DNA from: UBA7455 sp026713185
GTDB taxonomy: Bacteria > Pseudomonadota > Gammaproteobacteria > Pseudomonadales > Azotimanducaceae
DNA: 64,000 nucleotides
Direction: 5' to 3'
NCBI GenBank assembly: GCA_963665785.1
Contig: OY762456.1
Location: forward strand, 2,356,001-2,420,000
Part shown: piece by piece, positions 43,849-52,768 of the stretch
Layout of the letters: each line of letters begins with the position of its first letter
Position numbering within the stretch: position 1 is the stretch's first letter
The notes under the pieces: generated by a model
What the model was told of the DNA's origin: nothing
The model's input: the letters and a program-made list of their open reading frames with translations, nothing else
Databases searched by the model: none
Position numbers and translations under genes: made by a program

Positions 43849-45191
43849 CCATGATTAGGATAATAGTGATTGTCAGCCTTTTCTGGGTAATGCCAATCAT
43901 GCTGTCCGGGATTGGCTTACCTGGTGTCCACGGCAGTAACGCGGTCGCTGAGGAAAAGAAAACCAGAAGAGTGCCGGCATTGCGGGAGCAGACCTATAAG
44001 AAACTCGCTGAAGCTCAGATCATGATTGATCCCGAATCCATGCCTCGCGAGGAAGGTGAACCACCACCGGAACCAACTGGAACCCCTCGGGACGCCGTCA
44101 ATCTGCTAAAGGAAATGCTTGAAAGACGGGGTCTCAACTCGTACGAAAAGGCACAGATATGGAATACACTGGCATTTGCCTACTATACCCTTGAGGATAC
44201 GCCGAACACGATTCACGCTTACGAACAGATCCTTGCACAGGGTACGATCTCAGAGGCACTGGAACAAACCAGTTTGAGAACTTTGTTTCAACTATATTTT
44301 GGTGAGGAAAGATACGCCAAATCTATTGAATATATTGAGCGCTGGGAAGCACTGAAAGGAGAATTGGACCCTGGCGTCACTTTCATCAAGGCAACTGCCT
44401 ATTTTCAGTTAAAAAACTTTAGTGAATCACTCAAAAACGCTTTACTGGTTGAAGAACTTGCCATTCAGACCGAAAAAACAATCAAGGAAAACTGGTGGTA
44501 TCTGCAGATTGTGATCTATAGTGAACTCAATGATTACGACAATATCATCCCGGTTCTGGAAAAACTTATCCTGCACTATCCCAAGAAACAATACTGGATG
44601 CATCTGGCCGCTATTTATTCTGAAAAGGAAATGGATGATAAAGCACTGTCCGTTTATTATGCTGCATACAAGCAGGACATGCTGACCAGGGAACAGGAAC
44701 TGGTGATACTCGCCCAGAGAATGCTTAACGCAGAGATTCCTTATGAAGCTGCCTCGATACTGGAGGAGGGATTTGAATCAGAAATTGTTGAAGAAAACCT
44801 GAAGAATATGAAGTTGCTGGCGATGGCATATACGATGGCGCGGGAAATGGATAAGGCAATTGATGCCTGGCGCAGAGCTACAGAATTTGCCGAGGATGGA
44901 GAGGTTTATTATCGTCTGGCCCAGGCATTATCCAATGAGGACCGCCATAAAGACGCGGTTGGGGCATATCGTGAATCCCTGGAAGACAGGGAGATAAAGA
45001 ATGTTTCCGATGTTCAGTTCTGGCTCGCAATTTCATTGATGAATCTTAATGAGTGGGACGAGGCAACAAGAGTTTTTAGAGAATCCGGAAAGGACCCAAG
45101 GAAGGCAAAGATGGTTAATCAGTATATCCGCTACATCAGGGGAGAAAAGAATCGTCTGGCTGAACTCGAGCGGATGAGGAAAGAAGGATAG
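43845..45191 (+). CDS. Exported TPR-repeat protein of the TonB operon
   Basis: A 448-residue exported protein (signal peptide region IVSLFWVMPIMLSGIGL). Repeated helix pairs of tetratricopeptide type are seen from about residue 100 onward (QIWNTLAFAYYTLEDTPN, LLAMAYTMAREMDKAID, FWLAISLMNLNEWDEATRV). It overlaps the TonB stop by four bases. A TPR protein at the end of TtpC-type TonB operons is common and probably a periplasmic scaffold. No enzyme motif. Confidence 0.8.
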   Translation: MTMIRIIVIVSLFWVMPIMLSGIGLPGVHGSNAVAEEKKTRRVPALREQTYKKLAEAQIMIDPESMPREEGEPPPEPTGTPRDAVNLLKEMLERRGLNSYEKAQIWNTLAFAYYTLEDTPNTIHAYEQILAQGTISEALEQTSLRTLFQLYFGEERYAKSIEYIERWEALKGELDPGVTFIKATAYFQLKNFSESLKNALLVEELAIQTEKTIKENWWYLQIVIYSELNDYDNIIPVLEKLILHYPKKQYWMHLAAIYSEKEMDDKALSVYYAAYKQDMLTREQELVILAQRMLNAEIPYEAASILEEGFESEIVEENLKNMKLLAMAYTMAREMDKAIDAWRRATEFAEDGEVYYRLAQALSNEDRHKDAVGAYRESLEDREIKNVSDVQFWLAISLMNLNEWDEATRVFRESGKDPRKAKMVNQYIRYIRGEKNRLAELERMRKEG

Positions 45192-45224
45192 GCTACAGGC
45201 AATAATCACTTCGCTGCATGGTCC

Positions 45225-46700
45225 TCACTTCGATATATATCTCTGTATCACCGGGCTTATCAATACCAGTAATGTGAGAATTATCAGAACCACAGTCGAA
45301 GGACGGTCCCAAAGGAAAGACCATTGCCCATCGGCCAGCGTGATCGCTCGACGTAGATTATCTTCGAGAATACCCCCCAGAATAAAACCCAGCAGCATTG
45401 GTGCCATTGGAAAAGACAACAGTCTCAGGCACACGGCTGTAAAAGCTATCATGCTGAGCATGAGAATGTCGAAGGTGTTGAATGAAACGAGATAAACTCC
45501 CATGATCGAGAAAAACAGGATGCCTGGGATCAACATCGTGCGAGGGATTGCCAGAATGCGGGCGATATAGGGTATCAACGGCAGATTAAGTGCCAGTAAA
45601 AAAAGATTGCCGATATACATTGACGCAATGACTGCCCAGAAAATCCCGGGTTGGTCCACGAATAAACGAGGGCTGGGTTGAATACCATAAGCAATCAATG
45701 CACCCAGCAATATAGCTGTCGTTCCAGACCCGGGAATGCCCAGTGTAAGCAGGGGTACGAATGATCCGGTACAGGCTGCATTGTTTGCCGTTTCCGGTGC
45801 AGCCAGTCCCTTTATATTGCCGGTACCGAATTGAGGACCGTCCCTGGTAAAATATTTCTCCATCCCATATGCAAGAAATGATGCAATAGTTGCACCGGCT
45901 CCAGGCAGTATCCCAATGAAAAATCCAAGAAGTGAGCTTCGTCCAACAACGGGTGAAAGAGTCTTTACCTCTTGCCTGTCGAGTTTCATGCTGCCTCTGG
46001 TGACACCCTGAAATTTGTCGTTATCTCCACGCAAGACCATCAGTATTGCCTCTGCCATGGCAAATGTTCCCATTGCCAGCAGCAGAAAACTGATGCCGTC
46101 AATCAGGTCCATTCGGCCCAGTGTAAAACGCTGCACACCGGATGTAAGATCGGTTCCAACCGTGGACAAAGCGAGACCAAAACAAGTCATCAGCAGGGCT
46201 TTAAGATATTCTCCCCTTTTTGAGAAGGCGGATACCAGACAGAGGCCCAGCAGCATGAGTACAAAGTAGTCCGCTGATTGAAAACCAAGAGACAGTTTTG
46301 CAAGATAAGGCGCCGTCAGTACAAGCAAAACTGCAGCAATAGTGCCACCGGCAAAAGATGCATAGGCTGCTATTGCCAGAGCTTTGCCCGGTTGCCCGGA
46401 ACTGGCAAGGGGATATCCGTCAAATGAAGTCGCCACGGTACCGGCCACACCGGGTGCATTAATCAGAATCGAAGAAGTGGAACCACCGAATATTGCGCCA
46501 TAATAAACTCCAGCAAGCAGGATCATGCCACTTGCAGGTTCAAATCCATAGGTGATGGGAATCATCAGTGCGATTGCAGAAATAGGACCAAGACCCGGAA
46601 GCATTCCAATGATCGTACCAACAGCACAGCCCGTGAGGACAAGCAGCAAGTTCTGAACGCTGAGAATCGTCTGAAATCCAAGCAGGAGACCATCCAGCAT
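45225..46700 (-). CDS. TctA-family tricarboxylate transporter large membrane subunit
   Basis: The 491-residue membrane protein belongs to the tripartite tricarboxylate transporter family: TctA signature LPGLGPISAIALMIPITYGF near residue 33, ASSFDGYPLA-like SFDGYPLASSGQPGKA near 100, and GILPGAGATIASFLAYGME and GIPGSGTTAILLGALI later. About 11-12 hydrophobic helices. It forms the channel of a sodium- or proton-coupled, solute-binding-protein-dependent importer with TctB and TctC. Its start overlaps the TctB stop by one base. The substrate (a carboxylate) cannot be read. Confidence 0.92.
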   Translation of the reverse strand: MLDGLLLGFQTILSVQNLLLVLTGCAVGTIIGMLPGLGPISAIALMIPITYGFEPASGMILLAGVYYGAIFGGSTSSILINAPGVAGTVATSFDGYPLASSGQPGKALAIAAYASFAGGTIAAVLLVLTAPYLAKLSLGFQSADYFVLMLLGLCLVSAFSKRGEYLKALLMTCFGLALSTVGTDLTSGVQRFTLGRMDLIDGISFLLLAMGTFAMAEAILMVLRGDNDKFQGVTRGSMKLDRQEVKTLSPVVGRSSLLGFFIGILPGAGATIASFLAYGMEKYFTRDGPQFGTGNIKGLAAPETANNAACTGSFVPLLTLGIPGSGTTAILLGALIAYGIQPSPRLFVDQPGIFWAVIASMYIGNLFLLALNLPLIPYIARILAIPRTMLIPGILFFSIMGVYLVSFNTFDILMLSMIAFTAVCLRLLSFPMAPMLLGFILGGILEDNLRRAITLADGQWSFLWDRPSTVVLIILTLLVLISPVIQRYISK

Positions 46701-47161
46701 CAGAGTAGTTCTTGCAGAAGCAAGCCCGGAGTGAGATGAATTTCAAGTGCATCCAGAAGAAACCAGAGACCCGCAACCAACAAGAGCGCAGAGACGCCCA
46801 TTCGCCATATCCGACGTTCCCCCAGAATGATAAATCCAAGTATCAAAAACAGGAATGAGGCGACGATAAAACCCAGATAATCAAGCAACAGCCCGTATCC
46901 GGCAGTCATACCGAGCAGCAATAAAGCGGGAGTGAATTTTAACTGGCGAATGTCTGTCAGGTGTTCAGTATTCCCCGGCAGGATAAAAAGCAGCACACTG
47001 ATGGCAAGTCCTGCGATCCCGATCAGGTATGGAAAAGTACGGGCATGAAAAGCTTCTTCTTCAGCCCAGAGATCAAGATAAATATCACCTGTAAAAAATG
47101 TATAGATCAGGAAACAGCATATTAATAATATGATCCCGAACTTATAAGTATTCATATTCAA
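46700..47161 (-). CDS. TctB-family small membrane subunit
   Basis: A 153-residue protein with four hydrophobic helices: FGIILLICCFLIYTFF near 8, TFPYLIGIAGLAISVLLFIL, ALLLLGMTAGYGLLLDYLGFIVASFLFL and MGVSALLLVAGLWFLLDAL. This is the TctB pattern, the small membrane partner of TctA in the tripartite tricarboxylate transporter. TctB sequences diverge a lot, so the call rests on helix count and position between TctC and TctA. Confidence 0.85.
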   Translation of the reverse strand: MNMNTYKFGIILLICCFLIYTFFTGDIYLDLWAEEEAFHARTFPYLIGIAGLAISVLLFILPGNTEHLTDIRQLKFTPALLLLGMTAGYGLLLDYLGFIVASFLFLILGFIILGERRIWRMGVSALLLVAGLWFLLDALEIHLTPGLLLQELL

Positions 47162-47185
47162 TTAGTTATATAAATCTTCCAGAAT

Positions 47186-48172
47186 CTACCTGAGGAAACC
47201 GAGTTCCTTCATCAAAGTGCCGATTTCAATTTCCTGTTGTTCCAGAAATTCATGGAATGCTTCACCCTGGATATGTAATTGAGCCCAACCGTTACGTTTT
47301 CTGACGTCAGAAAATGCGGGTGTTGCTATCACGTCAGCAATGGTGTCGATCATTTTGTCGTAAAGTTCCGGTGAATGACCTGGAGCAGCAAAGAATCCAC
47401 GCCAGTTGGCAAAAGTCATATCCACACCCTGTTCCATGAGCGTTGGCAGTTCCGATGCTTCCTGCAGACGGGTTTCCGAGGTTACCGCCAGTATCCGGAT
47501 CTCTCCGGACCGATGCATTTCGATGGCTTCGCTTAACCCTGTAGAAATTATTTGCGTTTCTCCGGTCAGCAGACCGATCATGGCTTTACCACCTCCATCG
47601 TAAGGCACGTAGACAACATCTCGTGGACTTCCGTCCGACAGTTTAAATGCGTTTGCGATCACAAAATGATCGGTACTGCCTCTTACTGAGCCACCGGCGA
47701 CCTTGGTTAGCCGTGGATTCTTCTTGAATGCGGTAACCACATCTTTCCAGACGTTGAATGGTGAATCTTTAAGGACAGCAAAACAACTGTAATCGGCAAT
47801 GACGGAAGCGACTGGTTCAAGGTCCCGAAAAGACTGTGGAAAGATTTTCTGTAATGACCGCACCACCATCGGCGTGGAACTTATCAGCAATGTATTCTGC
47901 TGCCGGGGCGCCGTTTCAATCAGTTTTGCAATTGCCCTGCCGCCACCGCCGCCTGACAGGTTTTCATAAGACACATTGGCAACCAGTCCGGACTTGATCA
48001 TGGCTTCGCCGACACCTCTTGCGGTGCCGTCCCAACCACCACCAGGACCTGCTGGAATCAGGAAATGTACCTTGTCCAGTAAATCACTGGCCTGTATATT
48101 CGCCATCCCGCAAAGCAGGACCAGCAACAAGTGAATGTGGTGGATAATTTTGCGATATCGAATTTTGTTCAT
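47186..48172 (-). CDS. TctC-family periplasmic carboxylate-binding protein
   Basis: A 328-residue exported binding protein: signal peptide (IIHHIHLLLVLLCGMANIQA) then VHFLIPAGPGGGWDGTARG, the TctC (Bug-type) signature that grips the carboxylate, and VYVPYDGGGKAMIGLLTGE near 165 as in other TctC proteins. It delivers substrate to TctA/TctB. It is the first transporter gene after the SerC-like gene (56 bp gap) on the minus strand. Confidence 0.92.
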   Translation of the reverse strand: MNKIRYRKIIHHIHLLLVLLCGMANIQASDLLDKVHFLIPAGPGGGWDGTARGVGEAMIKSGLVANVSYENLSGGGGGRAIAKLIETAPRQQNTLLISSTPMVVRSLQKIFPQSFRDLEPVASVIADYSCFAVLKDSPFNVWKDVVTAFKKNPRLTKVAGGSVRGSTDHFVIANAFKLSDGSPRDVVYVPYDGGGKAMIGLLTGETQIISTGLSEAIEMHRSGEIRILAVTSETRLQEASELPTLMEQGVDMTFANWRGFFAAPGHSPELYDKMIDTIADVIATPAFSDVRKRNGWAQLHIQGEAFHEFLEQQEIEIGTLMKELGFLR

Positions 48173-48228
48173 TGACAGTTTCCGGACAAGAATCAGATTA
48201 AATGATTATCCGGGAATTTTCCGGCGCC

Positions 48229-49383
48229 CTATGATTGCCTGATCTCATGCCAGGCCCAATCCAGCCATAAAGTGAGTATTTCAATATCAGAAACTTCCAC
48301 CGTACCTCCTCCCCAGATGCGTAACCCTGGAGGTGCATCACGATATCCCGCTATGTCATAGGCAACTGATTCGTTTTCCAGTAACCCGACGAGTTCCTTT
48401 ATTGCGGTACGTTGTGCTTCTTCATTCTGGTCAGTGAACCATGGGTCCACGATCTTCAGGCAGATTGATGTGCTTGATCGGGTAATGTTGGATTCCGCAA
48501 GGAAGGATATCCATTTGGTTTGTTCCACCCATTTTGCCAGCGCATGGAGATTCGTCCGGCTTTTATCTATCAGCGCTGGTAATCCACCGATGCTCTTCGC
48601 CCAGTCCAATGCGTCCAATTGATCTTCAACTGCAAGCAGGGAAGGGGTGTTGATTGTTGATCCAGCAAATATATCCCGGTTGAGCTTCCCGGATTTAGTG
48701 AGACGGAAAATCTTTGGCAAAGGCCTGCCGGATTGCCAGTTTTCCAGCCTGGTGACTGCGTCTGGCGATAATGCGAGCATCCCTTGTCCGGCTTCACCGC
48801 CCAACACCTTCTGCCATGACCAGGTCACCACATCCAGTTTCGGCCAGTCGATCGGCATGGCGAATACCGCTGATGTCGCATCACAGAATGTCAGCCCTTT
48901 TCGATCGTCAGAAATCCAGGAAGCATCCGGTACGCACACACCGGACGTTGTACCGTTCCACGTAAAGATGATGTCATGTTGCTTGTTTGCCTGTCCAAAA
49001 TCCGGCAATACACCATATTCAGCTGAATACACATGAACTGATTCAGGTTTCAACTGCTTTGTAATGTCCGTGACCCATCCATCACCAAAACTCTCCCAGG
49101 AGAATACATCCACTGGTCGCATTCCCAACATGCTCCACAACGCCATTTCAAAAGCGCCGGTGTCTGATCCTGGAACAATGCCCAATACATATTCATCGGG
49201 AATGGCCAGTATCTCCCGGCTGTCATCAATAACCTTCTTCAACCTGCTCTTGGGGCCCTGGGCGCGGTGTGAACGGCCAAGACTTTCCAGGTTGAGTTTT
49301 GTCAGAGACCAACCAGGTCTCTTTGAGGCCGGGCCTGAGGAAAAATTGGGATTGCCGGGTTTTATCGCTGGTTTCATATTCAT
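48229..49383 (-). CDS. Phosphoserine aminotransferase-like enzyme (type 2, SerC family)
   Basis: A 384-residue PLP aminotransferase of the alphaproteobacterial/Methanosarcina-type SerC group: NFSSGPASKRPGW at the N-terminus, VPGSDTGAFEMALWS near 66, SWQKVLGGEAGQG with the Schiff-base Lys near 196, and a C-terminal LRIWGGGTVE. SerC converts 3-phosphohydroxypyruvate to phosphoserine, or 4-phosphohydroxy-2-oxobutanoate to phosphohydroxythreonine. It lies in an operon with threonine aldolase, two kinases and a TctCBA importer and overlaps the kinase stop by four bases; serA and serB are absent here. It may serve catabolism rather than serine synthesis. Confidence 0.82.
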   Translation of the reverse strand: MNMKPAIKPGNPNFSSGPASKRPGWSLTKLNLESLGRSHRAQGPKSRLKKVIDDSREILAIPDEYVLGIVPGSDTGAFEMALWSMLGMRPVDVFSWESFGDGWVTDITKQLKPESVHVYSAEYGVLPDFGQANKQHDIIFTWNGTTSGVCVPDASWISDDRKGLTFCDATSAVFAMPIDWPKLDVVTWSWQKVLGGEAGQGMLALSPDAVTRLENWQSGRPLPKIFRLTKSGKLNRDIFAGSTINTPSLLAVEDQLDALDWAKSIGGLPALIDKSRTNLHALAKWVEQTKWISFLAESNITRSSTSICLKIVDPWFTDQNEEAQRTAIKELVGLLENESVAYDIAGYRDAPPGLRIWGGGTVEVSDIEILTLWLDWAWHEIRQS

Positions 49384-50033
49384 CCTGCCTGTTCTCGCAA
49401 TAGCCTGAACGCCTCAGGTGGACCCTTTCTGATTCGTTCAATGACCATCAGGGCACATTCCCCTGGCGAGTGCTCTGCCGTATTCACCTGCACATCATAG
49501 ATGTCATGGGAATGGCAAATATTCATTTGTCCGTATGCTGTTCCAGGAAATCTTCCAGGTCTGTTGGATTCCCGTTTCTCGATCACTGGATAGGGGCATC
49601 TCACACCCACAAAATACAGTTTCAGACCATTGAATACAGACAAATAATCCATCAGAAATTCTTTCTCCATGACAATATCATCAATAATAATGTTGTTACC
49701 GGCACTGAGCATGGCTGCCATGGCTCGGCGCATACCACGCAGCATTGTCAAGCCCATTTTACCGAATTCAATCCTGGTATAATGGATTCCTTCATCAATG
49801 ACCGGGACAACATTAAGACCTTGTGTTCCCGTACTGCCCGCCGGTGAATTCAACCCACGAAACCGGGCTGGCAGCCCATCACGAAACTGGTCCAGAGCAA
49901 TATGTAGAAATGGTTGCTCGAGTTGACCCTGCAAGGCATACGCCAAAGTGGTTTTCCCGGCACTTGAGGTACCATTCAGGAAAATCGCCATACCCGGAGA
50001 TGTTGCATTATCCACTGGAGATTGATTCGCCAT
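49380..50033 (-). CDS. Chloramphenicol phosphotransferase-like kinase (CPT family)
   Basis: A 217-residue P-loop kinase: IFLNGTSSAGKTTLAYAL near residue 19, LHIALDQFRDGLP with the catalytic Asp near 41, and IIIDDIVME near 101. CPT-like enzymes phosphorylate a hydroxyl group on a small molecule; chloramphenicol is one example in Streptomyces, but most homologues have unknown substrates. It overlaps the upstream PfkB gene by 26 bases and SerC by four, so it belongs to the same operon. Resistance is not the likely role here. Confidence 0.72.
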   Translation of the reverse strand: MANQSPVDNATSPGMAIFLNGTSSAGKTTLAYALQGQLEQPFLHIALDQFRDGLPARFRGLNSPAGSTGTQGLNVVPVIDEGIHYTRIEFGKMGLTMLRGMRRAMAAMLSAGNNIIIDDIVMEKEFLMDYLSVFNGLKLYFVGVRCPYPVIEKRESNRPGRFPGTAYGQMNICHSHDIYDVQVNTAEHSPGECALMVIERIRKGPPEAFRLLREQAG

Positions 50034-50970
50034 AGCTGTTTTTATAGCGAGTCGTCAGGGATTTAACGTCTACATCATAGGTTTGCGTATCCATGTATTC
50101 AAGGTTTATTGCTGCCAACAGACATCCCAGACGTACACTTACCAGCGCGTCGTAGCCATTCATCAGACCATAAATATATCCTGATCGGAAGGCATCACCG
50201 CATCCTGTTGGATCTGCAATTTTATGGCAGGTTACTGCATCAACATGCAGCATCGTACCATTTTCGAATACATCCACACCTTCAGCAGCACGGGTTATGA
50301 TGATTCTTTTCATCATTTGCTCAAGGTCACTGGCTGTGAGTCCGGCGTTCTGCTTCAGGATCTCATACTCATGAAGATTGAATATCGCTGAATCCGACAG
50401 TAATAGCAACTCAAGTATTTCCTCTTTACTGAACTCGGCAATACCCTGTCCCGGATCAAAGATGACCGGGATGCCAAGTTCATGCAAATCACGTCCCTGT
50501 CGCAACATTACAGGGGCATCCTCGGGCGCCAGAATTGCAATCTGACAGTCTTCTGTACCGTCTATATCCCGGGGAAGTTCTCGAAGAGGCGAGATTGATG
50601 CACCGGCATGAAAGCATGTAATCTGATTACCGTGATCGTCACTGATTACCAAAGCGGTAGCGCATCTCGGAAATGACTGGTCAACAATAATATGATCAGA
50701 ATTGATACCCAGTGCAATCAGATGCTGTTGGTAATGATCCAGAAAATCGGTACCTGCTGCTGAAAGAGGGATAACAGGAATATCCAGTTTCTTAAGCCCG
50801 TAGGTTATATTCATCCCACAGCCACCAAAGCTGGAACGCAAGTCTGCCAACTGAAGTGAGATATTCAGAGCCTCTATATCATATCGACTTTGATAAGAGG
50901 CGAATGACCCCCGATACCGACCGACATAATCCATGGCGACACTGCCGCAAACCAATACCCAGGGCGGCAT
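50008..50970 (-). CDS. PfkB-family carbohydrate/nucleoside kinase
   Basis: A 320-residue ribokinase-fold kinase similar to the adenosine kinase branch. N-terminal GSVAMDYV, SSFGGCGMNITYGLKKL with the substrate-binding Gly-Gly, and the anion-hole motif DPTGCGDAFRSGY near 255 with its catalytic Asp. It could phosphorylate adenosine, a sugar or another alcohol. ATG overlaps the last base of the threonine aldolase stop; it is the second gene of the minus-strand run. Confidence 0.85.
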   Translation of the reverse strand: MPPWVLVCGSVAMDYVGRYRGSFASYQSRYDIEALNISLQLADLRSSFGGCGMNITYGLKKLDIPVIPLSAAGTDFLDHYQQHLIALGINSDHIIVDQSFPRCATALVISDDHGNQITCFHAGASISPLRELPRDIDGTEDCQIAILAPEDAPVMLRQGRDLHELGIPVIFDPGQGIAEFSKEEILELLLLSDSAIFNLHEYEILKQNAGLTASDLEQMMKRIIITRAAEGVDVFENGTMLHVDAVTCHKIADPTGCGDAFRSGYIYGLMNGYDALVSVRLGCLLAAINLEYMDTQTYDVDVKSLTTRYKNSYGESISSG

Positions 50971-51977
50971 CAGGCAAGTACCCTGTCGTTGAATTCAGTA
51001 CAGAGTTCCATGATCCTGTAAAGGTCAGCATCACTGATGTCACGATGCAGTACCCATCTTGAATCAGCAATGCAGACATCATGTTCCAGCAACCATGTCC
51101 CCAGTCTCCCAAGTACCTCATCAGGGAGTTTCAGAAACAACATGTTGGTTTGTGGCTGTTCTTCCAGTGCAAATAAGGGTAGCGCATTGAGACAATTTGC
51201 CAACGTTTCTGTACGTCGGTGGTCCTCCACCAGCCGGTCAATGTTGTGTTCCAGAGCATAAATGCAGGCAGCAGCCAGTATCCCAGCCTGTCGCATTCCT
51301 CCTCCAACCATTTTGCGCCATCTGCGGGCACGTCCAATAATGTCACCATCGCCCACTAAAACGGACCCCACAGGCGCCGCCAGTCCTTTTGAAAAACATA
51401 TGGAAATAGTATCAAAATACTGGCATATCTCTTTGATATTCAGATTCAATTTAACTGCAGCATTGAATATTCGTGCACCGTCCAGGTGTAAATTAAGATT
51501 GAATGATCGGGCAAGTTCAGCCGCTGATTTCAGATAATCCATGGAAAGTACCTTTCCCGACTGGGTATTTTCCAGGCAGAGCAAACGGGTATTTGCAAAG
51601 TGATGATCATCCGGTTTGATGACCTGCCTGATCTCCTCCAGTGACAATTCTCCCCGGCCGTTGAATGGGACAGGCTGCGGTTGGATACCACCCAGCACAG
51701 CCCCTCCGCCAGCTTCAAAACGATAGGTATGGGCTTCCTGACCAGCGATATATTCATCTCCACGCTGGCAGTGACTCAGCAGCGCAAGTAGATTCCCCTG
51801 GGTTCCACTGCTGACGAACAGGGCGGACTCCTTCTCTGTGATTTCCGCGGCAATAGCTTCCAATCTATTCACCGTCGGGTCTTCACCGTAGACATCGTCA
51901 CCGGTTTCGGCGTTAGCCATAGCCTCGAGCATCTCTGGCGATGGCCGTGTTACGGTATCGCTGCGTAAATCAATCAT
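50970..51977 (-). CDS. ltaE: Low-specificity L-threonine aldolase
   Basis: PLP enzyme splitting L-threonine and related beta-hydroxy amino acids to glycine and an aldehyde. From ATG 51977 it has 335 residues, near E. coli LtaE (333), and the standard start MIDLRSDTVTRPSPEML. SSGTQGNLLALLSH near 62, LHLDGARIFNA near 165 with the PLP Asp, CFSKGLAAPVGSV with the Schiff-base Lys near 199, and KMVGGGMRQAGILA later. The longer frame from 52064 is rejected. It heads the ltaE-pfkB-cpt-serC-tctCBA run and diverges from ribE. Confidence 0.9.
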   Translation of the reverse strand: MIDLRSDTVTRPSPEMLEAMANAETGDDVYGEDPTVNRLEAIAAEITEKESALFVSSGTQGNLLALLSHCQRGDEYIAGQEAHTYRFEAGGGAVLGGIQPQPVPFNGRGELSLEEIRQVIKPDDHHFANTRLLCLENTQSGKVLSMDYLKSAAELARSFNLNLHLDGARIFNAAVKLNLNIKEICQYFDTISICFSKGLAAPVGSVLVGDGDIIGRARRWRKMVGGGMRQAGILAAACIYALEHNIDRLVEDHRRTETLANCLNALPLFALEEQPQTNMLFLKLPDEVLGRLGTWLLEHDVCIADSRWVLHRDISDADLYRIMELCTEFNDRVLA

Positions 51978-52102
51978 TGGTCCCGCGCCTGAAGTACGAA
52001 ATGGATAGAATACATAACAATGGAGATTGCAAATAACAGATGCCGTGATATCTTTCGGGAACAAGGATACCGTAGTGTGGACAGGAAGAGCAGGGCAATT
52101 AA

Positions 52103-52717
52103 ATGTATACCGGCATAATTCAGGGCATGGTACCTGTCAGCACAATCACCTGGGAAGAGTCAATGTTACATTTCTCTCTCCATTTGCCGGCTGATCTTGT
52201 TGACGGGTTGATCACCGGCGCCAGTGTGTCAGTTAATGGCGTTTGCCTGACAGTAACTGAAACATCCGGCTGTGAAATCAGTTTCGATGCTGTTAGTGAG
52301 ACGCTTGCATTATCCAATCTTGACAAGCTCACTATCGGTACCCTGGTCAATATTGAACGGTCGGCCCGATATGATGCTGAAATTGGCGGACACATATTGT
52401 CTGGTCATATCGTTGGTACTGCCAGAATACAGGCTGTCAATAAGAGACCTGGCAATTATAGAATGACTTTTGCCGGTGACTTGAAATGGCTTAACTATTT
52501 GTTTTTGAAAGGGTTCCTTGCTGTTAATGGCGCCAGTTTGACTGTTGCAGAACTGGATATGGAGGCAGGAATCTTTTCTGTTAACCTGATACCGGAGACA
52601 TTGCTGCGTACTAATTTTTCTCTTCTGGAAGAAGGTGATGAAGTCAATATTGAAGTGGACTCACAGACAAGGGTAATCGTGGATACGGTCGAACGCATCA
52701 TGGCGGATCGATATTGA
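52103..52717 (+). CDS. ribE: Riboflavin synthase alpha chain
   Basis: Dismutates two 6,7-dimethyl-8-ribityllumazine to riboflavin and a pyrimidine. The 204 residues are two lumazine-binding repeats: MYTGIIQGMVPV start, VNGVCLTVTET and GGHILSGHIVGTA in the first, VNGASLTVAEL and a final VDSQTRVIVDTVERI in the second. The first residues (MYTGII) match the MFTGII signature. No FMN riboswitch is visible in the 125-bp gap upstream. It is divergent from ltaE and followed by cysS. Confidence 0.95.
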   Translation: MYTGIIQGMVPVSTITWEESMLHFSLHLPADLVDGLITGASVSVNGVCLTVTETSGCEISFDAVSETLALSNLDKLTIGTLVNIERSARYDAEIGGHILSGHIVGTARIQAVNKRPGNYRMTFAGDLKWLNYLFLKGFLAVNGASLTVAELDMEAGIFSVNLIPETLLRTNFSLLEEGDEVNIEVDSQTRVIVDTVERIMADRY

Positions 52718-52723
52718 GTCTGA

Positions 52724-52751
52724 TTGAGTAACACGGAAATTAGAGTATGAT
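52724..52751 (+). promoter_or_regulatory. Candidate promoter of cysS
   Basis: TTGAGT (52724-52729) and TATGAT (52746-52751) with a 16-bp spacer, followed by a GC-rich discriminator (ACGCGCC). It overlaps the 3' end of the ribE-cysS gap and would start transcription only about 10 bases before the first cysS ATG. Confidence 0.5.
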
Positions 52752-52768
52752 ACGCGCCTTCTGAAATA

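Noticed and set aside
49380..50033. Antibiotic resistance by chloramphenicol phosphorylation
   Set aside because: The family name comes from one Streptomyces enzyme; the operon context is metabolic and there is no resistance setting.
51978..52102. FMN riboswitch before ribE
   Set aside because: The gap is only 125 bp and none of the conserved RFN core is seen.
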